64,000 nucleotides of DNA from Legionella sainthelensi (GCF_900637685.1 NZ_LR134388.1:431501-495500), one strand, 5' to 3'; positions 27,195 through 37,608 are shown, numbered from the stretch's first letter. The notes: generated from the sequence alone by a model not told the origin. Numbers and translations are program-made.

Positions 27195-28850
27195 ATGGAA
27201 ACCAATGAGCATAAAGATGCGGGTGATAAAATACGCATCGAAACTTTAAAAAATCCTTATTTGCAAGGCAGTAAAAGTTTAGCAACCGGTAGCAGCAATA
27301 ATTTGCGGCTTAGAATCATGCAAAAAATTGATGATGTTCCGGTTCCTCTTGACTTAGAATTAAGTGCGGGTGACGTGATTGCTTTGGCAGGTGATTATTA
27401 TACTAAACCAGGATGGTGGTCGGAATTGAGAATCCCGAACAAAGGTGGAGATAACCTCGAAGAAAATGATCAATTACTTAATGCGCCTGTTACTTCTATT
27501 GAAACGCATGCTTTTAGACAGGCCTATGATAATCTGGCCTCACCTTCGGTAACCCAACAGACTATTCATCGTATTTTCGCAATCGATGAATCACGATTTA
27601 TCCCTGGTCTATTAAAACAATTGCTTTATACGATTAGTGTAAAAGATTATGGTACCAAGTTATCGAGCAATGAAGATCATTTTTCACCATGGTCACTTCG
27701 TGGATACATTGTTGGACATTATTCTGCTTTGCGTATGGCTGAAATAGCTTTTTACTGCCATAAAATTGCTCAAGGTGAAATTGGCAAGGAGAATGAACAA
27801 ATCCCTAAAAATGTTCGTAGTACATTGACTCATGTATTGAAAAAGATTGAAAAAGATCCAAATAAATATGCGCTTCCAGAAAAAAATGAGAAGGAAATAC
27901 TTTCTGAATTAGGACATCGTTACCATGCTTTGGCGGTTGCTCGTGATTTATTTGCCATGCATTTTTATTCCGATCATTTTGCGGGTGGTCATCTGAGCCG
28001 TTTGGGGAAGATGAGAGAGCAATTGCCTCAGCAATTTGGGGTATGGGGGAGTATTCTTGTCAATAACATGCATAATGAAGACAATGAAAAAGGGGTGATG
28101 GTTACTAATTCCTTCCAGCCCCCTCATCCGGAAGAAGGCCACTTCCAGATGCTTAGGGAAGATTGCAAAGCTTATGGCGATGGAACTTACTTTAATCATG
28201 GAAATGATGAAAATAGAAACTTGCTAATTAATGGCATGGATAACTCTTTAGGGGATATTGCACGTTTGCTGATAACTGGTGAAAGACGACGATCATTGGA
28301 ATATGGTGGAATAACTTTTTTGCCCGCCATTGATTACAGTAAACGTCAAACGCAGCCTTTATTTATTTTAGGTCCCGATCGGCACATTTATTTTCGCTCC
28401 AATTTACGACACATTAAGATGTTATCTCCCAGCGAATATGAAAAAACAACCCAAGATCCGAGCCATCATGGTTATGAAAAATTAACTCCTTGGAAAGCAT
28501 TTCTCTTGGTGCTTAAGCTTAGAATGCTTGCCCCTTTCTATAGATCTGAAGTGGAGCTTCTGACGCAAAAAAGAGGCCATGAAATTCAAGAGGATGAACA
28601 GCTTTGTACCGATAAAATACGCTGTCAACTGCTCCTAAGAAAGCAATCCAATATGAGTGCGGTACCTTCTTTTGACGCTAAGTCTTCTGCCGTACCTTTA
28701 AAGGTAGGCCAATGGCGCCAAAACGCTATTCCGATCCATGCTATTATTGCAGAACATGGCTTATTAGCGCAGGGAAACAAAAAACAACTTCTTGAAAAGC
28801 CTAAGGAGATTTCTCATCCAATGGACTTAAAACCTACTTCCCTTTTTTAG
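27195..28850 (+). CDS. PlcC/CegC1-like zinc metallophospholipase C, probable effector
   Basis: 551 residues. The start of the conserved domain reads LELSAGDVIALAGDYYTKPGW, followed by FSPWSLRGYIVGHYSAL and GHRYHALAVARDLFAMHFYSDHFAGGHLSRLG. These His/Asp-rich blocks match my memory of the Legionella PlcA/PlcB/PlcC family, zinc-dependent phospholipases C with relatives in Pseudomonas. No N-terminal signal peptide is visible (charged METNEHKDAGDK), which fits the Dot/Icm-translocated PlcC rather than type II-secreted PlcA/B. The C-terminal 80 residues extend past the catalytic part and end in a Lys/Glu-rich tail. A PmrA-type promoter precedes it. The family name comes from recalled motifs and should be confirmed by search. 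Confidence 0.68.
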   Translation: METNEHKDAGDKIRIETLKNPYLQGSKSLATGSSNNLRLRIMQKIDDVPVPLDLELSAGDVIALAGDYYTKPGWWSELRIPNKGGDNLEENDQLLNAPVTSIETHAFRQAYDNLASPSVTQQTIHRIFAIDESRFIPGLLKQLLYTISVKDYGTKLSSNEDHFSPWSLRGYIVGHYSALRMAEIAFYCHKIAQGEIGKENEQIPKNVRSTLTHVLKKIEKDPNKYALPEKNEKEILSELGHRYHALAVARDLFAMHFYSDHFAGGHLSRLGKMREQLPQQFGVWGSILVNNMHNEDNEKGVMVTNSFQPPHPEEGHFQMLREDCKAYGDGTYFNHGNDENRNLLINGMDNSLGDIARLLITGERRRSLEYGGITFLPAIDYSKRQTQPLFILGPDRHIYFRSNLRHIKMLSPSEYEKTTQDPSHHGYEKLTPWKAFLLVLKLRMLAPFYRSEVELLTQKRGHEIQEDEQLCTDKIRCQLLLRKQSNMSAVPSFDAKSSAVPLKVGQWRQNAIPIHAIIAEHGLLAQGNKKQLLEKPKEISHPMDLKPTSLF

Positions 28851-28937
28851 CTTTAATCACTACTATAAAAATTCAGCGGTTCTATTATTTGATCTAAATG
28901 CAAGTTTGATTTTTAAAAAGAACAAGGAAACTTTATC

Positions 28938-30122
28938 ATGCATGATATCATGAAACCGGCTCTATTTAATGCTCAGTTAATCAGAAGCTTAGGAGCTACT
29001 ACCTACCAAGGAGCGGAAATAGGAGAGTGTCTTGCCATAGCAAGTCAAATAGAACCTGGTAATAAAGAAAGCTGGTATTCACATTGGATTGCATTTGCTG
29101 ACAAGAATTATAATCTGGCTGAAAGGTATCGTAACCAAGGACTTTGTTTTGACGCGAAATTGGCTTTTTTACGCGCTTGTACTTATTACCGAACCGCATT
29201 TTTTTTCCTAGAAGATGAGCCTACGGATCCCCGGATTGAACACGCATTACAATACAGCATTCAATCATTCCATCAGGCGCTTGAGTTTTTTGAAACCCCT
29301 GTAGAAGTAGTAGAAATTCCCTTTGCAAATGCTAAGTTGCCTGGTTATCTTTATCTGCATGAATCTTCTTCGAATCATCCCAGGCCCATTCTAATTGATA
29401 CTGGAGGTGGGGATGGTACTAAAGAAGAATGCTATGGCACTGCTACTGAAGCATTAAAACGAGGATTTCATTGCTTAACTTTTGAAGGCCCTGGTCAAGG
29501 CAGTATATTGCGTTTCAATAAAATACCTTTTATTCCCAATTGGGAGCAAGTGATTGCTGCCGTTGTTGATTTTATTATCAGCCGCCCTGAAATCGATCCC
29601 AGTAAAATTTTCCTAATAGGTCGGAGCTTTGGTGGCTATCTCGCTGCGCGTGCAGTAACCCAAGAAACACGAATTGCCGCTTGTATTGTGGATCCAGGTA
29701 TATTTGATGCGAGTGCTAATCTAGAAACAAAATTTAATTCGTTTAGGACACAATTTCCAGATTTAAAAAATGCTTCTTTAGAGCACGCTTTAATTCATCT
29801 TATGAAATCTGATGACAATTTACGATTCATGTTAGAAAGTAGGAAGTGGCGGTTTGGTGCTAAAACTATTGAGGAAATGCTCCATAAAACACGTGCCTAC
29901 ACATTAAAGGGCTTAGTTGAAAAGATTCAATGTCCCATGCTGGTTTGTGATAATACTTTAGAATACATCACCTTAGGACAGGCAAAAAAACTCTATGATC
30001 AGCTACAGTGTAAAAAAGAATATATTCTTTTTGATGCTAAAGAAGGGACAGGAGGTCATTGTGAACCACTCGCCCCGCGATTATTTAGCGCAAAAATCTA
30101 TGCTTGGCTCAACAAATTGTAA
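28938..30122 (+). CDS. Alpha/beta hydrolase, FrsA-like
   Basis: 394 residues. An N-terminal helical cap region of about 125 residues precedes an alpha/beta hydrolase core. Visible: oxyanion region IDTGGGDGT, nucleophile elbow GRSFGGY with Ser near residue 231, acid in LVCDNTLEY, and His in GGHCEPLAP. The cap-plus-core layout resembles FrsA/DUF1100-type esterases and the 2,6-dihydroxypseudooxynicotine hydrolase group, which cleave C-C or ester bonds. AAGGAAA lies upstream of the ATG. It follows the PlcC-like gene by 87 bases on the same strand but has no PmrA-type box of its own. Substrate unknown. Confidence 0.8.
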   Translation: MHDIMKPALFNAQLIRSLGATTYQGAEIGECLAIASQIEPGNKESWYSHWIAFADKNYNLAERYRNQGLCFDAKLAFLRACTYYRTAFFFLEDEPTDPRIEHALQYSIQSFHQALEFFETPVEVVEIPFANAKLPGYLYLHESSSNHPRPILIDTGGGDGTKEECYGTATEALKRGFHCLTFEGPGQGSILRFNKIPFIPNWEQVIAAVVDFIISRPEIDPSKIFLIGRSFGGYLAARAVTQETRIAACIVDPGIFDASANLETKFNSFRTQFPDLKNASLEHALIHLMKSDDNLRFMLESRKWRFGAKTIEEMLHKTRAYTLKGLVEKIQCPMLVCDNTLEYITLGQAKKLYDQLQCKKEYILFDAKEGTGGHCEPLAPRLFSAKIYAWLNKL

Positions 30123-30188
30123 ATTGTATTCAAATGATAAAATGAACGATACAAATTGATGCAAGTCAGCACAATATAGGATGATAAT

Positions 30189-32753
30189 ATGGATTTGCAG
30201 TCGTTAATTACGTTGGATAAGCAAGCGGTACTCACTCAATTAAATAGTTCATTGGATGGTTTAACTCATTTAGAGGTACAAAAAAGGCAAGCGTTATCTG
30301 GATTTAATGAAATTGCTCAACGTCCTTATCGTCTCCTTATTTTAGAAGCAATTTCACATTCAACTAATCCGCTTGTTGCTATTTTGTTGATTGCAGCCGT
30401 GGTGTCGGCCTTTACTGGAAATGTTGTTAGTTCAATGATTATCATTATTATGGTTATAATGAGTATTGGCCTCGATTATTTCCAAAGCCATCGTTCACTT
30501 GTTGCCATCAAAAAGCTACAGCGACATATTGCTTCGACTGCAAATGTATTACGAGATCAACAATGGAACGAAATACCCTGTCGTGAATTAGTTCCAGGAG
30601 ATATTATCCGTCTTATCGCTGGTGATTTGATACCCGCGGATGCTTTACTATTAAAAGCTAAAGATTTACATGTTCAACAAGCCGCTCTTACTGGCGAATC
30701 TTTGCCTGTAGAAAAAGAGGCGATTTATGAAAATAACACTTCTCAAAATATAGAAGATGCTCCAAATGCTGTTTTTTCAGGCTCGTCGGTAGTTAGCGGC
30801 ACAGCAACAGCGATTGTAGTAGCAACCGGACAAGACACACAATTTGGCAATATCATAAAAGTATTTGCTAAAGTTGCGCCTCATACTGAGTTTGAAAAAG
30901 GCATTACACGCTTTGGTTTGTTCATCATGAAAGTAGTGTTCTTTCTTGTGATCTTTGTATTTGCCGTTAATATTTATCTGAAACGCTCTTTACTTGAATC
31001 ACTCTTATTTGCTGTCGCTTTAGCAGTTGGACTTACACCCGAGTTATTGCCGATGATTACTACCGTGACTCTTGCGGCGGGGGCTGTGCATATGGCTAGA
31101 AAAAAAGTAATCGTCAAAAATTTGTCTGCAATACAGAACTTTGGGAGTATTGATATTCTGTGTAGCGATAAAACAGGAACTTTGACTCGTGGCGAAATGA
31201 TTTTAGAACAACATTTAGATCCCTTTGGTAATAAATCAGAAAATGTAATGTTATTGGCTTATTTAAACAGTCTTTTTGGCACGGAAATCCCCAATCCATT
31301 TAATCTTGCTGTATTAAAAAATATCAATCTTAACCCTTTAGATGCTGCAATCTTAAAACACGATCATCCTGATCTGCAGCCTTACCATAAAATCGATGAA
31401 ATTCCTTTTGATTTTGAACGTCGTCGCTCAAGCGTTGTAGTGGATAAAGGAGGAACTCATATTCTAATTATTAAAGGTGCGCCAGAATACGTAATACGAG
31501 ATTGTACTCATTATCATATAGAGAATGAAATTCATCTACTGGATGAACTATGGTGTCAAAAAATTGAGACTACATTTTTATCTTTAAGTAAGCAGGGGTA
31601 TCGAACTTTGGCTGTTGCTTATCGTGAAATAGAGCCCAAGTCTTCCTATGCTGCGAGCGATGAAAAGGGGATGGTGTTAGCTGGATTTCTTGCTTTTTTT
31701 GATCCAGCGCTTAAAGATACTCCTGAAGTGATCAGAAAATTATTTAGAGAAGGTGTCACGATAAAAATTTTAACGGGAGATAATGACTTAGTGACACAGC
31801 ATGTGTGTCAACAAGTAGGAATCGATTCCAGTCAAATTTTGACCGGAGATCAATTAGAGCATATTAGTGATATGGCATTGGGCGAAATTGCAGAAAAAGT
31901 AAATGTATTTGCACGCATTTCTCCGATGCAAAAACAACGAATTATTAGTGTCCTTCGTGGACGTGGGCATGTAGTGGGTTATATTGGAGATGGAATTAAT
32001 GATGTTCCTTCATTGCATAGCGCAGATGTAGGAATTTCAGTTGCCGGTGCTGTAGATGTAGCACGTGAGGCGGCTGATATTATTTTATTGAAACGTCATT
32101 TAAGCGTATTGCTAAGTGGAATTCTTGAGGGGAGAAAATCATTTGGGAACGTGATGAAATATCTTATGATGGGAACCAGCTCAAATTTTGGTAACATGTT
32201 AAGTATGGCAGGGGCAATTCTTCTTTTGCCATTTTTACCGATGTTACCCACGCAAATTCTTTTAAATAATCTTCTTTATGATATTTCTCAAATAGTGATT
32301 CCAACGGATAATGTAGATCTTAGCTTTGCACGTAAACCGAAACATTGGGATATAACAATTATCCGCAAGTTTATGTTTTACATAGGCCCTATAAGCTCTA
32401 TTTTTGATTTTATAACTTTTTTTGTCATGCTGAAGATTTTTGCTGCAACAGAGCCTCTCTTTCAAACCGGTTGGTTTGTTGAGTCATTAGCGACTCAAAC
32501 GTTGGTTGTGTTTGTAATTCGTACTGCGAAAAGTCCTTGGAAAAGTAAACCAAGCACTCCCTTAATCATCATGGTATTATTTATTGTTTTTTTTGCAGCG
32601 ATGTTACCTTTTACTCCAATTGCGAAATTTTTGGGATTTGTTCCTTTACCGCCCACGTATTTTCTATTTCTTATCACGGCCACAGTAACTTATTTATTTT
32701 TAGTGGAATTCATTAAAAAGAAGCTCATGTGGAAATGGATTGCGGCCAAATAA
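30189..32753 (+). CDS. mgtA: P-type ATPase, MgtA-like magnesium importer (type P3B)
   Basis: 854 residues. Phosphorylation motif DKTGTL with D327, TGES near 180, KGAPE in the nucleotide domain and TGDN / GDGINDVPSL in the hinge. Ten membrane segments are expected; the hydrophobic blocks at 50-100, 250-310 and the C-terminal third agree. The segment GLTPELLPMI before the P-site is typical of MgtA/MgtB rather than Ca or Na/K pumps. These enzymes move Mg2+ into the cytoplasm under magnesium limitation. The 66-base leader is too short for an mgtA-type riboswitch. In Legionella, magnesium uptake matters inside the vacuole. Confidence 0.9.
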   Translation: MDLQSLITLDKQAVLTQLNSSLDGLTHLEVQKRQALSGFNEIAQRPYRLLILEAISHSTNPLVAILLIAAVVSAFTGNVVSSMIIIIMVIMSIGLDYFQSHRSLVAIKKLQRHIASTANVLRDQQWNEIPCRELVPGDIIRLIAGDLIPADALLLKAKDLHVQQAALTGESLPVEKEAIYENNTSQNIEDAPNAVFSGSSVVSGTATAIVVATGQDTQFGNIIKVFAKVAPHTEFEKGITRFGLFIMKVVFFLVIFVFAVNIYLKRSLLESLLFAVALAVGLTPELLPMITTVTLAAGAVHMARKKVIVKNLSAIQNFGSIDILCSDKTGTLTRGEMILEQHLDPFGNKSENVMLLAYLNSLFGTEIPNPFNLAVLKNINLNPLDAAILKHDHPDLQPYHKIDEIPFDFERRRSSVVVDKGGTHILIIKGAPEYVIRDCTHYHIENEIHLLDELWCQKIETTFLSLSKQGYRTLAVAYREIEPKSSYAASDEKGMVLAGFLAFFDPALKDTPEVIRKLFREGVTIKILTGDNDLVTQHVCQQVGIDSSQILTGDQLEHISDMALGEIAEKVNVFARISPMQKQRIISVLRGRGHVVGYIGDGINDVPSLHSADVGISVAGAVDVAREAADIILLKRHLSVLLSGILEGRKSFGNVMKYLMMGTSSNFGNMLSMAGAILLLPFLPMLPTQILLNNLLYDISQIVIPTDNVDLSFARKPKHWDITIIRKFMFYIGPISSIFDFITFFVMLKIFAATEPLFQTGWFVESLATQTLVVFVIRTAKSPWKSKPSTPLIIMVLFIVFFAAMLPFTPIAKFLGFVPLPPTYFLFLITATVTYLFLVEFIKKKLMWKWIAAK

Positions 32754-32765
32754 AATAATAATCCA

Positions 32766-34736
32766 TTATCCCAATGGATTAGAAAATTTTTGCAAATAAA
32801 GGGTGCCAAGCTGATATGAAGCATAATCAGTTATATGTCCTACGTCACGATAAACAGGGATCCCGTTGATGTCTGCTTTACATTTTTCTTGTATGCATTG
32901 TACTTTTTTAGGATCCAAAATGATTAGTTGAGGGTATTTACTTTTCATTTTCTGAAACAATTGGCTCAGTCTTTGATCCGTTGTAAGTAAATTAAAATTA
33001 CATTCAGCAGGATTATAAGGCTTTCTTAGTTTTATATGTTTAAAGAAACAGTCATGGAAGTTCTTTTGCATCTGCGCTGTCGCTTTAATTAATACGGGTT
33101 TTGCCCCGGATCTTAAAATTGTTGCAATTGCATTATCTAATGCGGTTTCTAGCCGTTTTTGGCCTAATGCTAATGAACGTTTATCTCCTAAATGATTTAT
33201 GACACTTGCAGATAAATAATTTTCCCATAGTTGCCCAATAATCACATAATCATAATGATTTTTTTCAATCATTTGATAATATTTTTGTGTGAGTTCATAA
33301 CAGGATTGGTAAATTTGATTTCTAAAATGCCACCAGTCATAAAGATAAATTCCTGGTAAGGTGACGCAGGATGATACGCCTTGCATTAATATGGTGATGT
33401 TTGCATTTTTTCCAATCACATCCATAAATCCCCAATAATGATTGGAAAAGGAATCACCAATCATTAAGGCTTTTTTACTGTCGCTTTTTTTAGAACCAAC
33501 GAGACATTGCCAATTGATTTCTTGTTGCTTATCACTGATGCACTTAGGTCTTAGTTTACTTTCGTATTGTTCGAGTTGTTGATAAATAGAAGCTAATTCG
33601 CCATCAAAGCGATTAGGGAAACCCTTATTGATGTTGACAAAATAAGAAGCAAGATGAATAACTAATATTGGAATAAACACCAAATACACCAAAGTATAGG
33701 GTAAAGGGGTATGCCTTAAATGTCTTGCAGGTTGTTCAATATATTTCCAAGAGACGTATGCTAATACAAAGGTAAGTATATAGGAAAAAAGTTGGATAAA
33801 AGGAGTCTCTACAATGCCTTGATATCTCAAGAGTGAAAAAATAACCCAATGCCAAATGTATAGAGAGTAAGATAATAATCCTAAAAAGACTATAGGTTTA
33901 GTGGAAAGTAATTTGGTCAAAAAGCACTCGGGAAAAAATCTTCCTAAAGCAATAAGTACTCCTGTTGCAAGACACACCGCAAGCGCAAGTTCGTCAGGGT
34001 ATCCGGTTAAAACTGGATTAAGATTTGCGATATAAAATAGCGAGAATAATGCAATACCGCCAAGGAGATTTAAGAGATATCGATGCAATGTAAGAGTAAT
34101 TGCTGGAATCAACGCAATGCACGCCCCAATTAAAAATTCATAGATTCTACTTAGCAATAAATAATAGGTATGAGCTGGTAAGGATTTAGCATTATGTAAT
34201 GAATAGAGAAAAGCAATTAAAGTAAGAGTGTATACGGAAACAGGCAAATATTTTTTAGGTATAAAGCGATATAAACCATAAATAAGGCAAGGTAGAAGCA
34301 AGTAACATTGCCATTCTATGGAAAGAGACCAGGTGTGTAATAGCGGAAGCTGGTGTGTCTCTGGTGAAAAATAACCCGTAGTGGTTTTGTCAAAAAATAA
34401 ATTGGATAAAAATAGAGATGTTTTACGCGCGCTTTTGCTGTACTGCATTAAATCATCAGGTAAAAAGAATAATGCAGTTAATATCATTGTCAAAAAGAGT
34501 AAACAAACAAATACAGGTTGTAATCGCCATAGCCGGCGATTGTAAAAATTTAAAAAGGAAAAAGAATGATTATTGAGTGACTCATGAATAATACTGGTGA
34601 TAAGAAAACCAGATATAACGAAAAAAACATCAACACCTATAAATCCGGAAGGAAAAAAGTGGAGGCCGCCGTGATAAATTAGGACCAGTATAATAGCAAT
34701 GGCTCTTAGCCCATCAATATCGGGACGGTATTTCAT
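32766..34736 (-). CDS. OafA/YrhL-type O-acyltransferase with SGNH domain
   Basis: 656 residues. N-terminal acyltransferase-3 membrane domain: starts MKYRPDIDGLRAIAI, R/H catalytic region and SGFLITSII, then about ten membrane segments. C-terminal periplasmic SGNH-like part from about residue 400 with the GDSFSNHYWGF block (nucleophile Ser in GDS) and a late DxxH-like segment DVGHITDYASY. This OafA-like fusion transfers acetyl or other acyl groups to surface polysaccharide such as LPS O-chain or peptidoglycan. It converges with mgtA, stops 13 bases apart. Modification of Legionella LPS is a reasonable guess. Confidence 0.9.
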   Translation of the reverse strand: MKYRPDIDGLRAIAIILVLIYHGGLHFFPSGFIGVDVFFVISGFLITSIIHESLNNHSFSFLNFYNRRLWRLQPVFVCLLFLTMILTALFFLPDDLMQYSKSARKTSLFLSNLFFDKTTTGYFSPETHQLPLLHTWSLSIEWQCYLLLPCLIYGLYRFIPKKYLPVSVYTLTLIAFLYSLHNAKSLPAHTYYLLLSRIYEFLIGACIALIPAITLTLHRYLLNLLGGIALFSLFYIANLNPVLTGYPDELALAVCLATGVLIALGRFFPECFLTKLLSTKPIVFLGLLSYSLYIWHWVIFSLLRYQGIVETPFIQLFSYILTFVLAYVSWKYIEQPARHLRHTPLPYTLVYLVFIPILVIHLASYFVNINKGFPNRFDGELASIYQQLEQYESKLRPKCISDKQQEINWQCLVGSKKSDSKKALMIGDSFSNHYWGFMDVIGKNANITILMQGVSSCVTLPGIYLYDWWHFRNQIYQSCYELTQKYYQMIEKNHYDYVIIGQLWENYLSASVINHLGDKRSLALGQKRLETALDNAIATILRSGAKPVLIKATAQMQKNFHDCFFKHIKLRKPYNPAECNFNLLTTDQRLSQLFQKMKSKYPQLIILDPKKVQCIQEKCKADINGIPVYRDVGHITDYASYQLGTLYLQKFSNPLG

Positions 34737-34991
34737 TCATTCTCGAATAAAAAGGGTAATGCTATCATTTTGGTTATGCTTTATCTATATAACGTAGGTC
34801 CAATGTCAAGCCATTTCCATGCATTGGCGCCACGACACGAACGTTATTCCATATCAAACTGTTCTTCCAGTGAAAGCAAAGATGCTTCGCATTCAGGGAC
34901 TTAGTTCGATATAAAAAATGACATTATTTTCTATCCCATACGCCCATTATATAATATAAATTAAGCTCCACCCGGGACAAAACATTTATTA

Positions 34992-35570
34992 ATGGATAAA
35001 GTGAATACGATGCGTGTCTTTTTCGCAATTGTACCTTCAAAAGAAATGCGCCTGCATTTACTGACTATTTTGCAATCTCTAAAGCAAGAAGTGCCAGAAG
35101 ATTATATTCGTTGGGTTGATATTGATAACTTGCATATAACGCTGCACTTTATAGGCCAATTTCGATTAAAAGATTTGGTTTTAGTGAGCAAAAAAGTATC
35201 AAATGCATTAAAAAATATTCCATGCTTCCAATTAAAATTAGGGCCGGTTGAATGGTTCCCTTCGTTACGACATCCTAAAGTTCTTTCTTTGATTGTCGAA
35301 CCACATGATCTTTTAGCTCAATTTGTAAGTACTATTACTCAATCATTTCACTGTTTAAATTATCCCATTGAATCTCGACCCTTTCGTGGTCACATGACTT
35401 TAGCCAGGGTGCATAATTTTCAGCATGAGCAACAGAAATTATTACCGCAAATTAAATTAGGGCATATCCCGCTGATGACTGTTAACACGATTTATTTTAT
35501 TGAAAGTAAACTAGGCCACGAACGATCCACATATACCACATTGACTGAGTTTCAATTACTTAAAAACTAG
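34992..35570 (+). CDS. thpR: RNA 2',3'-cyclic phosphodiesterase
   Basis: 192 residues, 2H phosphoesterase superfamily. The two HxTx motifs are LHITLHFIG (near 50) and RGHMTLARV (near 135), at the spacing expected for ThpR/LigT. It hydrolyses 2',3'-cyclic phosphates on RNA ends and can act as a 2'-5' RNA ligase in vitro. Two starts are possible; MRVFFAIVP six codons on matches the family N-terminus better than MDKVNT. The 255 bases upstream hold nothing recognised. Confidence 0.9.
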   Translation: MDKVNTMRVFFAIVPSKEMRLHLLTILQSLKQEVPEDYIRWVDIDNLHITLHFIGQFRLKDLVLVSKKVSNALKNIPCFQLKLGPVEWFPSLRHPKVLSLIVEPHDLLAQFVSTITQSFHCLNYPIESRPFRGHMTLARVHNFQHEQQKLLPQIKLGHIPLMTVNTIYFIESKLGHERSTYTTLTEFQLLKN

Positions 35571-35618
35571 AACAGTATCATTATATTTTGTTGTTGGCTT
35601 TGGTTGTTTTACCCTGAT

Positions 35619-36128
35619 TTACTCAAAAGATTGGTAAATTCCTACCAGGTCCGAGCTTGCAATAACGTGTCCGGTGATTGCATTCAACAATGCATCTCGG
35701 CTTGTGTCATCCTTTAAGTCTATTACGGTGTTTAATGCGTATAATTTAAAATGATAAGTGTGGGCCCCAAGAGGTGGGCAGGGACCACGATAACCTAATT
35801 CGCCCCAACTGTTTTTTGCAGTTGTAGCACCAGGAGGAATTGGGCTTCCAGCATCTAATCGGTGTATCGTTGGAGGAATATTAAATAAAATCCAATGGGT
35901 CCAAACCCCACCAGGAGCATCTGGATCATCAACGAGTAATACAAGTGATTTTGTTTTTGAAGGTACATTATGCCATGCTAACGGGGGTGATTGGTCCGCT
36001 CCTTTGCAGGTATATTGAACAGGGATTATTGAGTTCATTTGAAATGCTGAACTTTCAAGAGTTAGGCCGTTAGCAAAGCTTTTATATTGAATCATATACA
36101 GTAATAAAAATAGAGAGTATTTTTTCAT
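35619..36128 (-). CDS. YbhB/YbcL-family PEBP-like protein, exported
   Basis: 169 residues. Signal peptide MKKYSLFLLLYMIQYKSFA, then a PEBP (Raf-kinase-inhibitor-like) fold: YTCKGADQSPPLAWHNVP, LLVDDPDAPGGVWTHWILFNIP, and YRGPCPPLGAHTYHFKLYAL, which together make the anion-binding pocket. Periplasmic. The E. coli homologs' ligands are not firmly known. It is convergent with thpR. The family call is very secure; function remains open. Confidence 0.92.
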   Translation of the reverse strand: MKKYSLFLLLYMIQYKSFANGLTLESSAFQMNSIIPVQYTCKGADQSPPLAWHNVPSKTKSLVLLVDDPDAPGGVWTHWILFNIPPTIHRLDAGSPIPPGATTAKNSWGELGYRGPCPPLGAHTYHFKLYALNTVIDLKDDTSRDALLNAITGHVIASSDLVGIYQSFE

Positions 36129-36346
36129 TTTGTTGATTCCAATTTATCTTTAAAAAAGCTGATAATAAAGTGTAGCATTGAAATCACCTACCCGGATGAT
36201 TTCACTTGAGTACTACTATAAGGATATTTATTAAAAGATAATTAAAGTAACTCAGGATCTGAACTAATAACAGCAATGCTGTGTTAAAAGAAGTGTTAAA
36301 TAAAATGGTTCGGTGTTCTCTAAATTACGCAAAAGTAGGAATATAG

Positions 36347-36769
36347 ATGGCAAAGGAATGTATTTTTGATTTAATTGCTGCGAAAAAAGAAAAAGCGTTT
36401 TTTGTTTTTGAAGACGAGAGTTTTATTGCATTCTTGGACTCTCGCCCATTATTTCCAGGCCATACTTTATTAGTACCTAAAGTACATGTTAAAACACTTT
36501 ATGAATTACCTGAATCTTTGGTATCGTCTCTTTTTTTATTAACGCAAAAAATCGGTAAAGCAGTTGAAAATGCCATGGACGCTGCTGGAAGCTTTATTGC
36601 CATAAATAATACAATTAGCCAAAGTGTTCCTCATCTTCATATTCATATTGTACCAAGAAACAAGCACGATGGATTAAAGGGATTTTTTTGGCCTCGAACT
36701 CATTACGAGAACGAAGTACATGCATCTGAAATACAACAAAAAATCATACATCAGATAGAGATGACTTAA
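36347..36769 (+). CDS. HIT-family nucleotide hydrolase/transferase
   Basis: 140 residues, usual length. The HIT triad block reads HLHIHIVPR with the catalytic middle His, and the N-terminus carries FLDSRPLFPGHTLLVPKVHV, also typical. These proteins hydrolyse nucleotide conjugates such as adenosine phosphoramidates or Ap4A. The N-terminal Cys (KECIFDLI) and D/E residues resemble the bacterial HinT/Hit group. No obvious operon partner. Confidence 0.92.
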   Translation: MAKECIFDLIAAKKEKAFFVFEDESFIAFLDSRPLFPGHTLLVPKVHVKTLYELPESLVSSLFLLTQKIGKAVENAMDAAGSFIAINNTISQSVPHLHIHIVPRNKHDGLKGFFWPRTHYENEVHASEIQQKIIHQIEMT

Positions 36770-36807
36770 AGAGAGCAAGCCCCCCCAATTGTATCGTTGC
36801 CTTCGCT

Positions 36808-37452
36808 TTAAACTGGATAACACAATTCATCATTTGTACTCTCATAGTGGACTATTTTTCTTTCTACGGATTGGTTTTTTAGCCTGTGAGTCAGTTCTTT
36901 ATTTTGATTAAAAGTGGTTACCCATTCTTTGATTTTTGCAACGAGCCATCTGTGTTTGCATATCACTTCACCTTGAGTATTTAATTCTTTTACAACAATG
37001 ACTCTGGGTAATTTAAAAGGTAAAATTGTTTCATTTAAAACAAGTATGGCCAAAAATATACGCAGTGAATAAAAAGAAGGTTGAAAATCACCGCTTCTAT
37101 GATTAATGCTTTTTAAAACACGACATTTTGAATTGGTAAATTTTATATTTCCAGCGGTGAGACATTTGGCCTTATTTTGAGATTCTCCAGTCATTTGGAA
37201 ATGTTTAGGGGCACTAATACCTGGTTGGTTTTCTCGAGCAAACCATGCAACACCATGTGTATCAACTAAAAAACGTAAGATAGGTTCTTCTTTTCGTAAA
37301 CGCTTTTCGGTGAGTAACTTTTCTAAAGTGGATAATGATTCAATAAAATGAGTGCATTCTTTATGATAAACTTTATTGATTAAATGATAAATAGAGATAA
37401 AGTCTGGGGCTGCTGAAAAGAAATCTTGATGCAGTTTAGAATAAAATAACAT
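36808..37452 (-). CDS. Hypothetical protein, Legionella-type, possible effector
   Basis: 214 residues with no recognised domain. No signal peptide or membrane helix except one hydrophobic stretch (FYSLRIFLAILVLNETIL). The central part has a pattern TAGNIKFTNSKCR, then INHRSGDFQPS, which reminds me of a short His-Ser/Gly-containing block found in some large Legionella and Coxiella proteins, but I cannot name the family. Basic composition, many Lys. No PmrA-type box in the 156 bases before it. It stands alone and converges with the HIT gene. It could be an effector or a degenerate toxin-like domain; low certainty. Confidence 0.55.
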   Translation of the reverse strand: MLFYSKLHQDFFSAAPDFISIYHLINKVYHKECTHFIESLSTLEKLLTEKRLRKEEPILRFLVDTHGVAWFARENQPGISAPKHFQMTGESQNKAKCLTAGNIKFTNSKCRVLKSINHRSGDFQPSFYSLRIFLAILVLNETILPFKLPRVIVVKELNTQGEVICKHRWLVAKIKEWVTTFNQNKELTHRLKNQSVERKIVHYESTNDELCYPV

Positions 37453-37608
37453 AAAAGTGTCTCTTGTTTCCTTGGGTAATGCAAATTGACCATCCTAAAT
37501 TGTTGATAATTTTTTCATTCTTGCTTTACAAGGTCAATAGTATATTATTAATTCATGTTCCGGGCGGATTTAGTTCTGGACTTAAATAACAGTAGGGCTT
37601 GTTGAAAA

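Noticed and set aside
30123..30188. Magnesium riboswitch before mgtA
   Set aside because: Only 66 bases separate it from the previous gene, too short for the known leader RNAs, and no matching stems were seen.
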